From: Spinacia oleracea
Taxonomy: Eukaryota; Streptophyta; Magnoliopsida; Caryophyllales; Amaranthaceae
Reading direction: 5' to 3'
DNA: 64,000 nucleotides
Assembly: GCF_020520425.1 (NCBI RefSeq)
Contig: NC_079491.1
Span: 2,728,001-2,792,000 of the forward strand
Made by a program: the position numbers and the translations under genes. Shown one piece after another: positions 1 through 10,821 of this stretch (the first letter of the stretch is position 1; each line of letters starts with the position of its first letter). The notes beneath the pieces were generated by a model. The model was not told where the DNA came from. It saw only the letters and a program-made list of their open reading frames with translations, and ran no database searches.

Positions 1-1390
1 GGTGGGGTGGGGAGGATTAAAGTATGTTCAGTTTACGCTCTCCACCACCGAAGCTGATGTTGTAACATTGGAGTGTATCTCCGTTGGGTTTGAGTGTGGA
101 CTAGGGAGCAGGTGTCTTAGGTGTTTGGTTAGGGATGGAGTAACGGTTAATGGGAAAGTTTGGCGTCCTCGGGTTTGTGTTGTTCGTTGGCCGCGAAAGG
201 TAACTTTTGTTATCCCTCATTTTAGGTTAACGTTGAGAGGTGTACTTAGCGTTTTCAAAACAGTTATCTGATCGCTGCTCCTCATTTTATGGGGTTTCAT
301 AGCATGCCAAACAAGTCTTGTGTTAGACGCTTGTGTGCCATACACAACGTCTATTAACCTACCCCGTAACCTTGTTTCTCTTATTCTCATTTCCGTGCTT
401 CTCTACAAGTACTTCAAGGAGACCCATAGTGGTAATTGGCCCAACATCAGTGCCATCTTCTATAAAGGAAACTTAGCCACAAATTGCCTTGGTAAAATGT
501 CATCGCGTAGATGGTGTACGAAAGACATATCCAACAATCGCGGACCAAACAAGAGGAGTACATTGTCCTTTCGTTATGTAATCGTGTGGGTTTTGTTATT
601 TTTGTTTGTGTAATGGTCTCAAGCCTTATCGTAGTTTTAGTTTGTGGTATGTAATTGTGTAACGACTGTTTATTTTCTGCAATATTAAGCCTATGTCAAA
701 ACAAAAACACAACCACAAATCGATTTTCAAATAATACGGTAGACACTTCATTTTCATAAAATTCTTGTAAAACACTGTTAACAGTAAACTAATTATCAGA
801 TCACATGTCGTGTCATTTATTTCTTACTTAGCTGACATACTATTAGTCATAATCATTGTTTGAAAAATGAAGGGGAAAAACGAAAATTTCCTCTAGGCAA
901 ATTCTTATAAAAACGATATAATGGATTCTTTTTCGCCATGCCAAGGATTAACTAGTTAAACAAAAACAAATTGGGACACAATAAGTTGGCACAATTTTAC
1001 TGTACATCGGGATAAAATGATTAAATTACTATCTTATACATTATGAGTGATTTTAAAGGGATAATTTTTATTTAAAATAAAAGTTTATCATTAAAAAATA
1101 AATAACTTTTAATTAACCAGAGTAATTTTAAGTATATTAAGGTAAAAGTATATCCACCTTAATATTAATATTTATTGTACACGGGATATAATTAATTAAG
1201 AATTTGTGATTAGGATGGATTATGTATGATGAAGACATTTGATTGATTAGACCGATCTTAAAAAATATCTGAATCTCATAAATAATAGGCGAGGGCAATA
1301 AAGGAAAAGCACAAATCAAGAATAAACGAAGTAGGTGGGTGTACCCAAAAATACCCTCTTCAAAATCAATTGCCCTAAAAAAATCCCTCT
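1..1390. other. Unassigned region upstream of the MUSTANG-like gene
   Basis: I recognise no gene here. The first 620 bases are less AT-rich than what follows and have two short open frames on the + strand (2-271 and 320-613), but neither translation shows a domain, a repeat or a familiar family. They could be the 3' end of a gene that begins before the window, or an old element. From about 620 to 1390 the sequence is AT-rich with no feature I can support. Confidence 0.4.
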
Positions 1391-1439
1391 TTGAAACGCC
1401 AAGAATGTTGCTCAAATCTTAGCTGCCCTTTTGCCCCTG

Positions 1440-2197
1440 CAAATTTATCTCTTCCCATCCAATACCCTTCTATAAGGTTCTTTCTTTTCCCCTTCTTACC
1501 AATCTTTTTTGTGCCCGCCAAAAAACCAATTCCATACCCTCTTCTAACTTTATTTTCTTACCCAGTTTTCAATTTTATTTCTTAGATCTGTGATTTTTTG
1601 TTGGATCAATGTCTCATTCTGTTTGTTTCTCGATTTTGCAGGTGTTTTCTGAGGTGGGTTTTTATAAAAATCGAATCTTTCTACAATCTGCAACATACCC
1701 AGATCACGAATTTGGTGATTCTCCAATTTCTGATTTTGGAATTCACCTTTTCTGGTAATTTCCTCATTACCCCCTCAATTGATTTTTTGTTTTTTCCTAG
1801 GTTTTTTTATGTGTGTGTTAATTTCCTGATTTTGGAGCTCACCAATTGATGTTTAATTGCGCATTTGGGGTTTCTGGAATTGTGATTATTTTTTACCATT
1901 ACCTCATTTAGATCATAGGTTATAATGTTTTAACTGAGTATTTGGTTCTCCTAGAATTAGTGTTTGTAATTGGACTGTAATTGGGTTTTTTTCAGTGTTA
2001 TTTGCTGGAATCTTGTTGCTGAAGCTGAATATCTGAATTTGCTTGACAGTTGTTTGGTAAAGTCTAAGGTAGTTGCCCATTGAAGAAGGTTAGCTTGTTT
2101 TTCATGAAAGTTCACCTGGGAGAGTGATAAGGAGGAGCAATTTTCTGCCTGCTGTGAGTCATTGTCATTGTCAATTGTCATTGCGTGATACGGGTTA
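1440..2197 (+). promoter_or_regulatory. Probable promoter and 5' UTR of the MUSTANG-like gene
   Basis: A TATA-like TATAAGG lies at 1471-1477, followed by a pyrimidine-rich stretch typical of plant 5' leaders. A T-run ending in CAG at 1991-1995 could be the acceptor of a 5' UTR intron, which is common in such genes. The short open frames here do not resemble proteins. The TSS and intron are inference; cDNA would settle them. Confidence 0.35.
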
Positions 2198-4513
2198 ATG
2201 GAGGACCGCGATTTGATTATTGAATCAAGTCATAATTTTCCACATGTGAAACAAGAACGTGGATTCTTCAATAATCGCCAATTTATTCCAAATCAAAATC
2301 ACGATTTGGGGCTCGCGAGTCCTTTACCTCTCGAAGAGAATGACCTTGGATTAGGTGTTCAACAACATGACCACAACGGGCATGATTTGGGCTTATCACA
2401 TGATCAAACCCACCACCATTTGACTATTAGCCAGATTGATGAAGAGAATATGAGTCCGTTGCAACTAGTTACTCGAGATTATGATGATCAAGGGGATGGA
2501 TATAGTCATGAAAACGAAGCTGAATCAAATGTAGGTTCAGGTTCTACTGAACAGGTGGTAGATAAACAGAATTTTGAGGACCCTGATCATGATCATGATC
2601 ATCAATTGGGTGTTACAGACGAGAATCATCACAAGTTAGATGTATCTGATTCTCATGATTTTGATGGAAACATGGAATTAACAGATGGTGTTTCTAATTC
2701 AGAGTTTGAAGTTGATGTGCCTGAATTGATTTATCCGGGTCCACCTATTGTGCAGTCCCGTTGTCTTGTTCCCGTACCTGACCATGAACTACATGTGGGT
2801 CAAGAATTTCCCGATGTGCAGAGCTGTCGTAGGGCACTAAGAAACTCAGCAATCGCCCTTCACTTTGAAATACAAACCGTCAAATCTGATAAAACCCGGT
2901 TCACTGCCAAATGTGTCAACGAGGGATGCCCGTGGAGGATCCATGCTGCTAAACTTCCCGGTGTTCCTACATTCTCAATCCGAACCCTAAACAATAACCA
3001 TACATGTCAAGGTTTAACTCATCTTGGTCATCAACAAGCCACGGTTGAATGGGTTGCTCATTCGGTTGAGCAACAACTTATGGAAAACCCGAATTGCAAA
3101 CCGAAGGAGATATTAGAAGAGATTCACCGTGTTCATGGGATTGCTTTATCATACAAGCAAGCTTGGAGAGGGAAAGAAAGAATCATGGCTACTCTTCGTG
3201 GATCATTCGAGGAAGGATATAAACTTCTTCCTCAATATGTTGAGCAGATTGAGAGAACAAATCCAGGAAGTATTGCAGCAGTTTATGCAAATCCAGAAGA
3301 TAACTGTTTTCATAGGTTGTTTGTTTCATTTCAAGCATCAATTTACGGGTTTCTCAATGGATGCCGCCCTCTTCTTGGACTTGATAGGATTACTTTAAAG
3401 AGCAAATATTTAGGGAACTTGCTTCTTGCTGCTGGTTATGATGGTGATGGAGCTCTTTTCCCTTTAGCTTTTGGTGTGATTGATGAAGAAAGTGATGATA
3501 ATTGGATGTGGTTTCTTTCTGAGTTACATAGTCTTCTCGAGATGAACACCGAGAATATGCCGAGGCTCACCATTTTGTCCGATAGGCAAAAGGGTATAGT
3601 CGACGGGGTTGAAGCGAATTTCCCGACGGCGTTTCACGGGTTTTGTATGCGGCATCTTAGCGAGAGCTTCCGTAAAGAGTTCAACAACACGATGCTCGTG
3701 AATCTATTTTGGGAAGCCGCTCGGGCCCTTACGGTAATCGGGTACGAGACCAAAGTTCTAGAAATCGAAGAGATATCATCAGATGCGGCGTATTGGATAA
3801 GACGGCTTCCACCCCGGTTATGGGCGACTTCCTATTTCGAAGGAACGAGGTTCGGCCATTTGACGGCTTCTATGGCCGAATCGGTCAGCCCGTGGATTCT
3901 AGAAGCTTCTACTCTTCCAATGGTTCAGATGATGGAGAACATAAGAAGGCAGTTAATGACGTGGTTCAACGAACGGCGTGAGTTGAGTATGCAATGGACA
4001 AGTACACTGGTACCGAATGCAGAAAGACAGGTTGCAGAAGCTATAGAACAGGCCCGATCTTACCAAGTTTTACGGGCCAATGAAGCTGAATTCGAAGTTA
4101 TCTCCCACGAGGGGACAAACATCGTTGATATCAGAAACCGTTGTTGTCTCTGTCACGGGTGGCAGGCATACGGGTTGCCGTGTGCGCACGCTGTGGCGGC
4201 TCTACTTTCTTGTAGGCAGAATGTTCACCGGTTTACTGAGAGTTGTTTCACAGTTGCTACTTATAGAAAGGCCTATTCTCAGACCATTCACCCTATTCCT
4301 GATAAGACACTGTGGAACGAGGGTAATACTAATACCGGTAATCTTGCTGCTATTGTCTTGAACCCGCCTAAATCGCTCCGGCCACCACCACGTCCGAGGA
4401 AAAAGCGGGTTCGGGCTGAAGATCGTGGGGCCCTAGTAGTGAAGCGGGTTGTGCACTGTAGCCGTTGTAATCAAACGGGTCATTTTAGAACTACTTGTGC
4501 AGCTCCTATATAG
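2198..4513 (+). CDS. MUSTANG-type domesticated MULE transposase, 771 aa
   Basis: Intronless nuclear protein related to Mutator transposases. Residues 1-175 are acidic, rich in His and Asp, and low in complexity. Residues 195-275 form a MuDR/FAR1-type zinc-binding DNA-binding region (C239, C244, H268, C270). The MULE transposase domain spans about 365-590 and keeps candidate catalytic residues D396, D462 and E561. A SWIM finger follows (C650, C652, C662, H664). A basic linker (about 730-750) leads to a CCHC knuckle at C754-C757-H762-C767. No PB1 domain is visible, as in the MUG1-4 subgroup. I saw no terminal inverted repeats or target duplication around the gene, which fits a domesticated gene acting as a DNA-binding regulator. 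The start is the first in-frame ATG of the long frame. FAR1/FHY3 proteins are the main alternative, but the C-terminal CCHC knuckle favours MUSTANG. Family assignment is confident; the exact orthologue is not. Confidence 0.9.
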   Translation: MEDRDLIIESSHNFPHVKQERGFFNNRQFIPNQNHDLGLASPLPLEENDLGLGVQQHDHNGHDLGLSHDQTHHHLTISQIDEENMSPLQLVTRDYDDQGDGYSHENEAESNVGSGSTEQVVDKQNFEDPDHDHDHQLGVTDENHHKLDVSDSHDFDGNMELTDGVSNSEFEVDVPELIYPGPPIVQSRCLVPVPDHELHVGQEFPDVQSCRRALRNSAIALHFEIQTVKSDKTRFTAKCVNEGCPWRIHAAKLPGVPTFSIRTLNNNHTCQGLTHLGHQQATVEWVAHSVEQQLMENPNCKPKEILEEIHRVHGIALSYKQAWRGKERIMATLRGSFEEGYKLLPQYVEQIERTNPGSIAAVYANPEDNCFHRLFVSFQASIYGFLNGCRPLLGLDRITLKSKYLGNLLLAAGYDGDGALFPLAFGVIDEESDDNWMWFLSELHSLLEMNTENMPRLTILSDRQKGIVDGVEANFPTAFHGFCMRHLSESFRKEFNNTMLVNLFWEAARALTVIGYETKVLEIEEISSDAAYWIRRLPPRLWATSYFEGTRFGHLTASMAESVSPWILEASTLPMVQMMENIRRQLMTWFNERRELSMQWTSTLVPNAERQVAEAIEQARSYQVLRANEAEFEVISHEGTNIVDIRNRCCLCHGWQAYGLPCAHAVAALLSCRQNVHRFTESCFTVATYRKAYSQTIHPIPDKTLWNEGNTNTGNLAAIVLNPPKSLRPPPRPRKKRVRAEDRGALVVKRVVHCSRCNQTGHFRTTCAAPI

Positions 4514-5440
4514 ATGATAATTAGGTAATATTCATAATTCTGTCTTTCTTTGTTTTTCTTGCAATGGTTTTCTATAGTTGCATTAGAGTTCAGTAATTCT
4601 TGTATAACATTCCTAGTCATAATACGAGCTGAGATCAGTTCTTTGTGAGTGAACCGAATCTATATTTGGGCAAATATCATTGTAATGTTCATTGAAGTTG
4701 CTTATCTTGGAAAGTTTTATCATCTCCTCATGCTATTTGTATAGCTACCATTTCAGATATGGATATGAAGCTCATTTTTCGAGAAATTAGACTTGGTCGG
4801 GTTTCGGCCTGAGCCCATGGGTCAGGGCTGGGCCGTCGTATCCAAGTCTTATTTTGCTAAATCTAGCGTGTTTTGTCATGTCGGGCCATGCCGTGCTTTT
4901 TTTAAAAAAATTGCAACTCACGGCCCGCGACTTCGTTGCCTGTAGCATACCGAGCTTTTTTCACGGGCTGGGCATCAGGCTGGGTCGGCCCAGCCCAGCC
5001 CACTGCTATCTTTAGCATAGCATTCACAAACTCTGCATGATGTATAAATATTGATCATCAGAAATTACAGACAAAGGTGTGAATTGGAGTATTGGACCAC
5101 TTTGGACTTTTGGAGTTTGGACAATTCCCAAAATCATCCAAACCGACAGTTTTTGGAATTTAGATCTAACTTCAATGTCGTAATATTGAACTTGTAAAAC
5201 CAAATAAAACTTGTAATATTGGGTCCAATAGAATTTTTGGGCCTGCTTTTTTATTAGTCCATATTAGGGCCTTATTTATTGTTTAACCTTTTTTTCTATA
5301 ACAATGGCATAGATAAAATTAATTTACCTTCATTTTTTAACCATTTGATTCAAGGGTAGGTCTTCTGTCGTGGGGTCTGATCAAATATTATGATCATAAC
5401 TCATAGGATCTCGTACCAATTGGATTTTATCTTTATCGAT
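4514..5440. other. 3' flank of the MUSTANG-like gene and a degenerate GC-rich element
   Basis: The first 250 bases are probably 3' UTR. Around 4790-5015 there is a GC-rich block with many GGCCC and GGGCTGGGC motifs. It ends in CCACTGCTATCTTTA, which resembles the inverted terminus of the hAT-like MITEs at 9450-9841 and 11837-12128. The left terminus is not clear and I found no target duplication, so I call it a decayed relative only. Confidence 0.4.
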
Positions 5441-5445
5441 TACCG

Positions 5446-5820
5446 CTCCGTTTTATTCGACTTATTTTGACTGAACTTATATGATCTGAATTTATCTGAA
5501 CTTATTTTGTCTGAAATAAACTTATTTGTGTGTGAAAATATCTGAAAAAAACTTGTATTAACTTATATTATCAGAACTTAATTAATTGTCTGTTGTTCAG
5601 TGGTGATTGGGGCTGAACTTAGTAGGGAGGACCCGTGTTCGATCCCCCGCAACAACAATTGGAAGGGGACTGGAACCTAACCACCCAGAACTCGCCCCAA
5701 ATCCGGATTAGCCCTAAGGGGTGAATCGGGTGCTAACACCCAAAAAAAAAAAAAAAATTTGAACTTAACTGAACTTATTTTGTCTGAAATAAGTCAAAAT
5801 AAGTCGAACAGAACAGAACC
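5446..5820. mobile_element. MITE with CGACTTATTTTGACT termini, interrupted by a SINE
   Basis: The left end (CTCCGTTTTATTCGACTTAT, 5446-5465) is inverted at the right end near 5790-5820 (AAGTCAAAATAAGTCGAAC). The inner sequence is rich in TGAACTTA and TCTGAACTT repeats. A related, uninterrupted copy lies at about 5580-bp-equivalent positions in 55800-55962. The SINE described separately splits this copy. Confidence 0.6.
5582..5760 (+). mobile_element. tRNA-derived SINE (family 1), inserted in a MITE
   Basis: Pol III-type signals are present: an A-box-like TTCAGTGGTGATTGG at 5597-5611 and a B box GTGTTCGATCCCC at 5635-5647. The element ends in an A-run at 5742-5757. The direct repeat GAACTTAA flanks it (5574-5581 and 5761-5768). 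A second copy of the same family lies in the opposite orientation at about 30266-30420. Confidence 0.75.
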
Positions 5821-6263
5821 TATATTTTTATTTAACTAATATATGGTCTAACAAACAAAAATCCATCAGACTGTCTTCAATCTGAATAATCCAAAATTTG
5901 AAAAGTCGAGTCCAAATCCAAACCAGATTGGTTCAAAATGACCTCTACACCTAAAGCAAAATGTTCTACTAATCTTAGTAAAAGGAAACTATTAATTGAT
6001 TATTCCTTGTGCTACAATCTACATGCATGTATGGGCTTCAAAGTTGAAGTTTCCCATCAAAGCATGAAACTCATGGTTATCAAAGTGTTCAAATAATGGT
6101 TTTGGGTAATTATGGATGAAATAGAATGATGACAGTGGAAATTAGGTTTCTAAATTTTACCATTTTACGCGTGTAAAATTGAGTCGGTTTTATAAAGGGG
6201 TGACTTTTATGTGATTTAAGATGACTAAATATGTTGTATATGAAACGTTCATCGAGTACAAGA

Positions 6264-6335
6264 CTTGTTGATCTAGCTATATACTTCTCTAATACTATGC
6301 TTGTTGATCTAGCTATATACTTCTCTAATACTATG
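6264..6335. repeat. Perfect 36-bp tandem duplication
   Basis: A 36-base unit starting CTTGTTGATCTAGC is present twice head to tail (6264-6299 and 6300-6335) with no difference between the copies. It sits in AT-rich intergenic DNA and no gene is nearby. Confidence 0.95.
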
Positions 6336-6575
6336 TAGTGTGTACTCCGTACATACTTATATTGTAAAGTATAAATGTATAATCCTATTAATTATTTTGT
6401 CTTATTTTCTTAAGCTAAGGATATGACATAACAATACTCAAAAACCTAATAAACCACTTGTAGTAGATCGTCTTGTAATCCAATTATAAACCATTACTAA
6501 AAGTAACAACATTTTTACATCATAAAATACTCCGTATTAGATTGTGATTATGATTAAGTTAAGTAACCATATTTT

Positions 6576-6698
6576 TTTTTTTTTGATTCCAATGAGCCAC
6601 AAGGGCAATATAAATTACAAATGGGGTGGGGGATTCGAACCTGAGACCTATTGTACACAGGCCCTCAGTCTTAACCACTAGGCCAAGACATCATTGGT
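6576..6698 (-). mobile_element. tRNA-derived SINE (family 2)
   Basis: Read on the minus strand it has an A box (TGGCCTAGTGGTTAAGAC), a B box (AGGTTCGAATCC) and a 3' part reading CATTTGTAATTTATATTG, ending in an A-tail (plus-strand T-run from about 6572). The direct repeat TTAAGTAACCATATTTT flanks it at 6559-6575 and 6699-6715. A second copy lies at 55334-55440 (+) with the same 3' part. Size, boxes, tail and target duplication all agree. Confidence 0.9.
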
Positions 6699-6715
6699 TT
6701 AAGTAACCATATTTT

Positions 6716-8280
6716 AAGTGATGGTGAACTTAATAAGTTAGGTCAGTTTCACCTCAACAAGGGTCAAGTAGTAGTTTTATTTTTATTTTTTATTTTTTTA
6801 TTTTTTTATTATTACTTATTTGCATGGAAAACTCAATCCATTTGTCTGTTTCGAACAAAATTCTTCATGTCATTGGAACCTAGATTAGTGGATTTTGAAT
6901 TGAATAAATTCCTTGAAACAAGCACAACAAAAATTAAAGTCAATTATGAAGGGTTGACTTTTCCTTTCATTTTTTAAGCTTTGGAATTTGACAATTAATA
7001 AAACAAGGGTAATGATGCAAATAAGCTTTTGATACGTTTCCTAAAATGAAATCAATTTATGAATGCATGTCAAAATTACGTGTTGATTAGTTTTATTAAT
7101 GTTTTCACTTTTCACTTATTATATTATAGTCGTTATGATTGTCTTTGCCTACATCATTTACAGGTTTACAATATAATACTAATAAATAATTAATTTGATT
7201 CTTCATAACAAGAATATATCCTTTGCTTCCCACTAGAGTAAAGAAAGAGGTGGAGATGAAGAACCTTCAAAAATAGGATAGTGATAATTTTGATGCCAAG
7301 CTTGAGTTCCAAGCTTAACCCTTTCAAAACCCCTTTTTATTTTGTAAGGCCTATAACATAAAAGTTTGAACAAAAAAAGGAAGGAATCAAAGACAACAAC
7401 ATCAATTGTAGCCTAAAGAGGGCAATTAATAGAGGTGATGATCGAAACAAAACCCCCTCCTTTCTCGTATCATGGTCATTACGTACTCGTTAAAGTAGGT
7501 CGTGTACATAACATGTGTATTGTATATAATAAACTTAATTAATCGCTCTTTTTCGAAGTTGAGTTTTATGTGAATTAGGGTGACGAAATTTGTCTATACA
7601 AGCTTTTGCCTAACAATTATTTCTAAAGAAGAATACTTTGACTTTAAATGGATTAAGAAGTAAAAAGGTGTGAAACATATGTATATAAGATTTGGTCATC
7701 AAGCAAAAGGTTTCTAAATCCTACCTAATACATATTCCCTTCCCTTAAAAAGATAGAAATCTAGTCAAAACATAATTGAATTGAAAATAGCAACAAAGTT
7801 GACCTCATTCCTCTTGATAGAATCTCATATAGTTCATCCAAACTATTCCTCTTTGTCTAAAACACTTTTGTTAACCTTCTAATTTTTCTTTTTTTGGGTC
7901 ATCCTCCATGTCACTTGATCAATTGTAGCCTTTTATAAATTTTTCTTGTGGCTCATTTGTGAAAAAAAAAAAACTCATGCAGAAAAGTTCAACTGATTTA
8001 TCTATAAGATATCTAACTAGTGAAATATTAGGCTAATGGTTAAAATTGAGTGTCTGGTATAATAGGTCACAAATTTGAATTCCCCTGCCACATTTTTAAT
8101 TGCGTCTCCCTTATAGCTCATTTGTGCAAAAAACAAAACAATAAAATAATCTAAGGTATCTAAAAGAACCCAAATAGCAATGTGTGTGAACAAGGCTTTT
8201 TTTGAGGTGGTGTAGAAAGTGGACTTAAATACTTCATATGTTTTTATGTGTCACAAGTAAAATTAAGAGAGAACCTATTC
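6716..8280. other. AT-rich intergenic region; possible degenerate SINE pieces
   Basis: I see no gene. Two segments end like the family 2 SINE 3' part: CTTGTGGCTCATTTGTG followed by an A-run near 7945-7975, and a TTATAGCTCATTTGTGC near 8115-8130. The second is preceded by A-box-like GGCTAATGGTTAAAA (8032-8046) and a poor B box near 8070-8085. Both are too diverged for a firm call. Confidence 0.35.
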
Positions 8281-8285
8281 TTACA

Positions 8286-8293
8286 TATATATA
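8286..8293 (+). promoter_or_regulatory. TATA box of the MIR166 transcript
   Basis: TATATATA lies about 170 bases before the MIR166 hairpin, in AT-rich DNA just before a pyrimidine-rich segment that would be the start of the primary transcript. Plant MIRNA genes use Pol II core promoters of this type. Position is inferred from sequence only. Confidence 0.55.
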
Positions 8294-8455
8294 GAGGGGT
8301 CCCCTTTCCCTTTACAACTTCATAATTCGATTACAAATTTACAATGCATGGGAATAAATTAAAAGACCTTATTCTCATCCTCATTCCATTTCTCTCTCAC
8401 ACTCAAACTCAAACTCTCTTTCTCATTGTGAATCTCTTCCTCATTGTGAATCATG

Positions 8456-8545
8456 GTTGAGGGGAATGTTGTTTGGCACGAAATCGTTCATATATCATTT
8501 CTTATTTATATGAATGGTTTCGGACCAGGCTTCATTCCCCTCAAC
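8456..8545 (+). ncRNA. MIR166: MIR166 precursor hairpin
   Basis: The mature miRNA is on the 3' arm at 8520-8540 (21 nt, beginning TCGGACCAGGC and ending TTCATTCCCC), identical to conserved plant miR166. The star strand is at 8463-8483 (starts GGAATGTTGTTTGG); the two pair with 2-nt 3' overhangs as expected for DCL1 processing. The base of the stem is GTTGAGGGG (8456-8464) against CCCCTCAAC (8537-8545), and the loop is short and AU-rich. miR166 cleaves HD-ZIP III mRNAs (REV, PHB, PHV type) and so controls leaf polarity, meristem and vascular patterning. Pyrimidine-rich DNA with CTCTCTCAC and CACTCAAACTC motifs precedes the hairpin. The hairpin makes the call firm; the paralogue letter cannot be set. 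Confidence 0.97.
8520..8540 (+). ncRNA. miR166: Mature miR166 (3' arm)
   Basis: A 21-nt guide with a 5' U, as AGO1/AGO10-loaded miRNAs have. It lies on the 3' arm of the MIR166 hairpin and its star strand is visible at 8463-8483. No difference from the conserved miR166 sequence known from land plants. Confidence 0.97.
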
Positions 8546-8935
8546 ATACACATGCAGGTTAATTCACATATGTTGTTTGAACCTCAGCTCGTTGAAAGTA
8601 AAGTTCATATACAAAAACAACTATAACAACAATTCATTACGAATTCCAATATGAATTGGCTAGTTCAAGGAAGGTTCAGATGTACACAACTTTACTCCTA
8701 ATCAGTGTAAGAAGATACAACTAGCGAGCAAATTAAACAAAGTGAGTATTTAACCATACCAAGGTTCGATTCTTAGTTTCTTACATTACTAACCAAATTG
8801 TGTTTTCTTTGTTCATGTCATTATAATGATATTTGAAACTTGAAAGTTTGAGATTGTTTTTTCATTGATTTTTAGTTTGTCAAAGCTTTGGTCTTAGGTT
8901 AAGGTGTGAATATATGACTTGGTGAATATTAAATT

Positions 8936-8978
8936 CCACACATAAATACAAAATTAACAACATTGTATTTATGTGTGG
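8936..8978. repeat. Perfect 15-bp inverted repeat downstream of MIR166
   Basis: CCACACATAAATACA (8936-8950) is followed, after a 13-nt spacer, by its exact reverse complement (8964-8978). It is about 390 bases past the MIR166 hairpin. It may be a tiny foldback element or an RNA hairpin in the pri-miRNA 3' part; no T-run follows. Nothing else is recognised between 8546 and 9449. Confidence 0.85.
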
Positions 8979-9449
8979 TGTTTTCATTAAGATTTGTTTG
9001 AATTGGGTTCTCAAGTTGATGTGAACAAAGGTTGAGACTGAGATTTTGAATTACAGTTTTCAGTTGAAGGAACTCGCACTTAAGTTTTTGTTTTTACTCA
9101 AAAATAGCAATTTCATTTTCAGGATTACTGATAATGAGGTATATACGTTTATGTTATACGATAATTGTTGGCTAATTACAACGTAAATTAATGTGAACTG
9201 AGCATTTTGATTCATTCTTGTAATTATTTCAAGAATCGATCACGAGGTTAGTCTCGTCTTAGTAAAAGTTTAATTCAGCATCTTCAAAGCTCTTTGGAGT
9301 GATTGGAGATTACTAAATCGAGTTGATTCGTCATCACAAGTAATAAAGATTAATGTTGTTAATGAGAAATTGAGAATGAATAATATGAATGGGAGATAGT
9401 ATGATGAATTCCTCTCAACATTCTGGAATGATACAAGGAAGGTTGGGTC

Positions 9450-9841
9450 TGAAGATGGTTGTGGACTGGGCCGGTATGAAAAATGTCCGGCCCAGCACGA
9501 GCACAAAGTTGTGGACAGGGCCCAAGGGTATGGACTTGGGCAGCATATTTCTTTTGGGAAAGGCACGACTCGACTTGATACGACAAAATACGTCAAATTT
9601 AGTAAAATTATGCTTAGACACAACGGCCCAATCCGTGGGCCTAGACCATGTTTTGTACTTTTCGCCTCGACCCGACACAATACAGAGTGGGCTTGGGTTG
9701 CTTGGCGTTGGATGGGCCCGGATACACACATGTGCTCGACCCGACACAATATAGAGTGGGCTTGGGTCGCTTGGCGTCGGACAGGCCCAATTACACCCAT
9801 GAGCATGACCCAGATCCCGACCTGGCCCACAACCATCTTTA
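9450..9841. mobile_element. GC-rich hAT-like MITE, 392 bp
   Basis: The termini TGAAGATGGTTGTGG (left) and CCACAACCATCTTTA (right) are inverted. The flanks GTTGGGTC and GTTATTTC share 5 of 8 bases, a possible decayed 8-bp target duplication. Inside are repeated GGCCC and CCCGACACAA motifs, and a 69-bp tandem duplication starting at 9666 and 9735. Open frames across it are by-products of its base composition, not genes. Same family as 11837-12128. Confidence 0.75.
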
Positions 9842-10057
9842 GTTATTTCAGATTGTTCAGGGGAAGTTGATACTTGGTACCAAAAAGAAGAAAACTTGAT
9901 TTATTTCGTTTTGTAGCAATTAAATTAATTTTGTCAGATGGAGGAAATTGATGTTATACAAAAATCATCAAGTGCACGAACGTGACATTACATATGTGAT
10001 ATGTATCATACACCGTACTCCATAGGAAGATAACACAGGCAATCAGGGATGCAATGT

Positions 10058-10246
10058 TTTTTGGTTCTACTACGAGGAGTCCCCACCACCTTCGGCGAGT
10101 GGACTAATCTCCCGCGGGAGTTTGCATGGGTACCTCGATGGGCAGCATCCCTCCCAGTTGAGATTTTTTCCATTCCCAAGGCTCGAACCCGAGACCTTGG
10201 TTAAGGAGCAAGAGGCCCTTAACCACTCATGCCAACCTCAATTGGT
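10058..10246 (-). mobile_element. tRNA-derived SINE (family 3, Au-like)
   Basis: On the minus strand an A box (TTGGCATGAGTGGTTAAG) and a B box (CGGGTTCGAGCC) are placed as in a tRNA-derived SINE. It ends in a short A/T tail (plus-strand T-run at 10056-10061). The flanking direct repeat ATCAGGGATGCAATGT is perfect at 10042-10057 and 10247-10262. The layout recalls the widespread Au-type plant SINEs; the family link is inference. Confidence 0.88.
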
Positions 10247-10655
10247 ATCAGGGATGCAATGTCACAAACTGACAGTAACTTCACATAAACTTGCAGAGTT
10301 TCGAAATGTTTCGATACAACAAGAATATCAGTCCAAATTAGAATGTATTCGTACGTTGAAACTTGTAGGTCTTAAATGTGTAATTACAGTGTAAACACTT
10401 GCCAAGAGTTGACGGTTTGTAAACACTTATTAGTTACTAGTACAGCAGTACTAGGACTCAAAGTCAAAAACAGTAAAAACAACTCACGAAAAATATTACT
10501 CGGTAAATAAGAACAAAATGCGAACAAAGATACAGATTAATAGTTATGTGATAATATAAAAGGAAAGATTAGGCATATCGGCATATGTCATGTCACCCGA
10601 CGTTGTAGAAATATCGTTTGGCTACTCAAGGGTTCAACACTTCAGCGTACTGTCT

Positions 10656-10821
10656 AGGGCTGTCAAAAACGGACCCGATCAAACCGATTTTGGATAGAAA
10701 CAGAAGTGACCTGAAAAATAAAATTCACACATTCAATCCGTGTAAGCATAATGGCCCATTTAACTACATTATCCGATTATACTCGAACCGTAACCAACCG
10801 ATGACCCGCTTTGACACCCCT
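10656..10821. mobile_element. Possible small MITE with AGGGCTGTCAAA ends
   Basis: The left end AGGGCTGTCAAA and the right end TTTGACACCCCT are inverted with one mismatch, and the DNA between has many CGGACC/ACCGAT motifs. I found no convincing target duplication. Nothing else supported in 10263-11836. Confidence 0.4.

Noticed and set aside
3129-4361. Three further + strand frames within the MUSTANG-like gene
   Set aside because: Shadow frames of the 771-codon gene.
9270-9870. Several overlapping open frames on both strands
   Set aside because: All arise from the GC-rich hAT-like MITE; none shows a domain.
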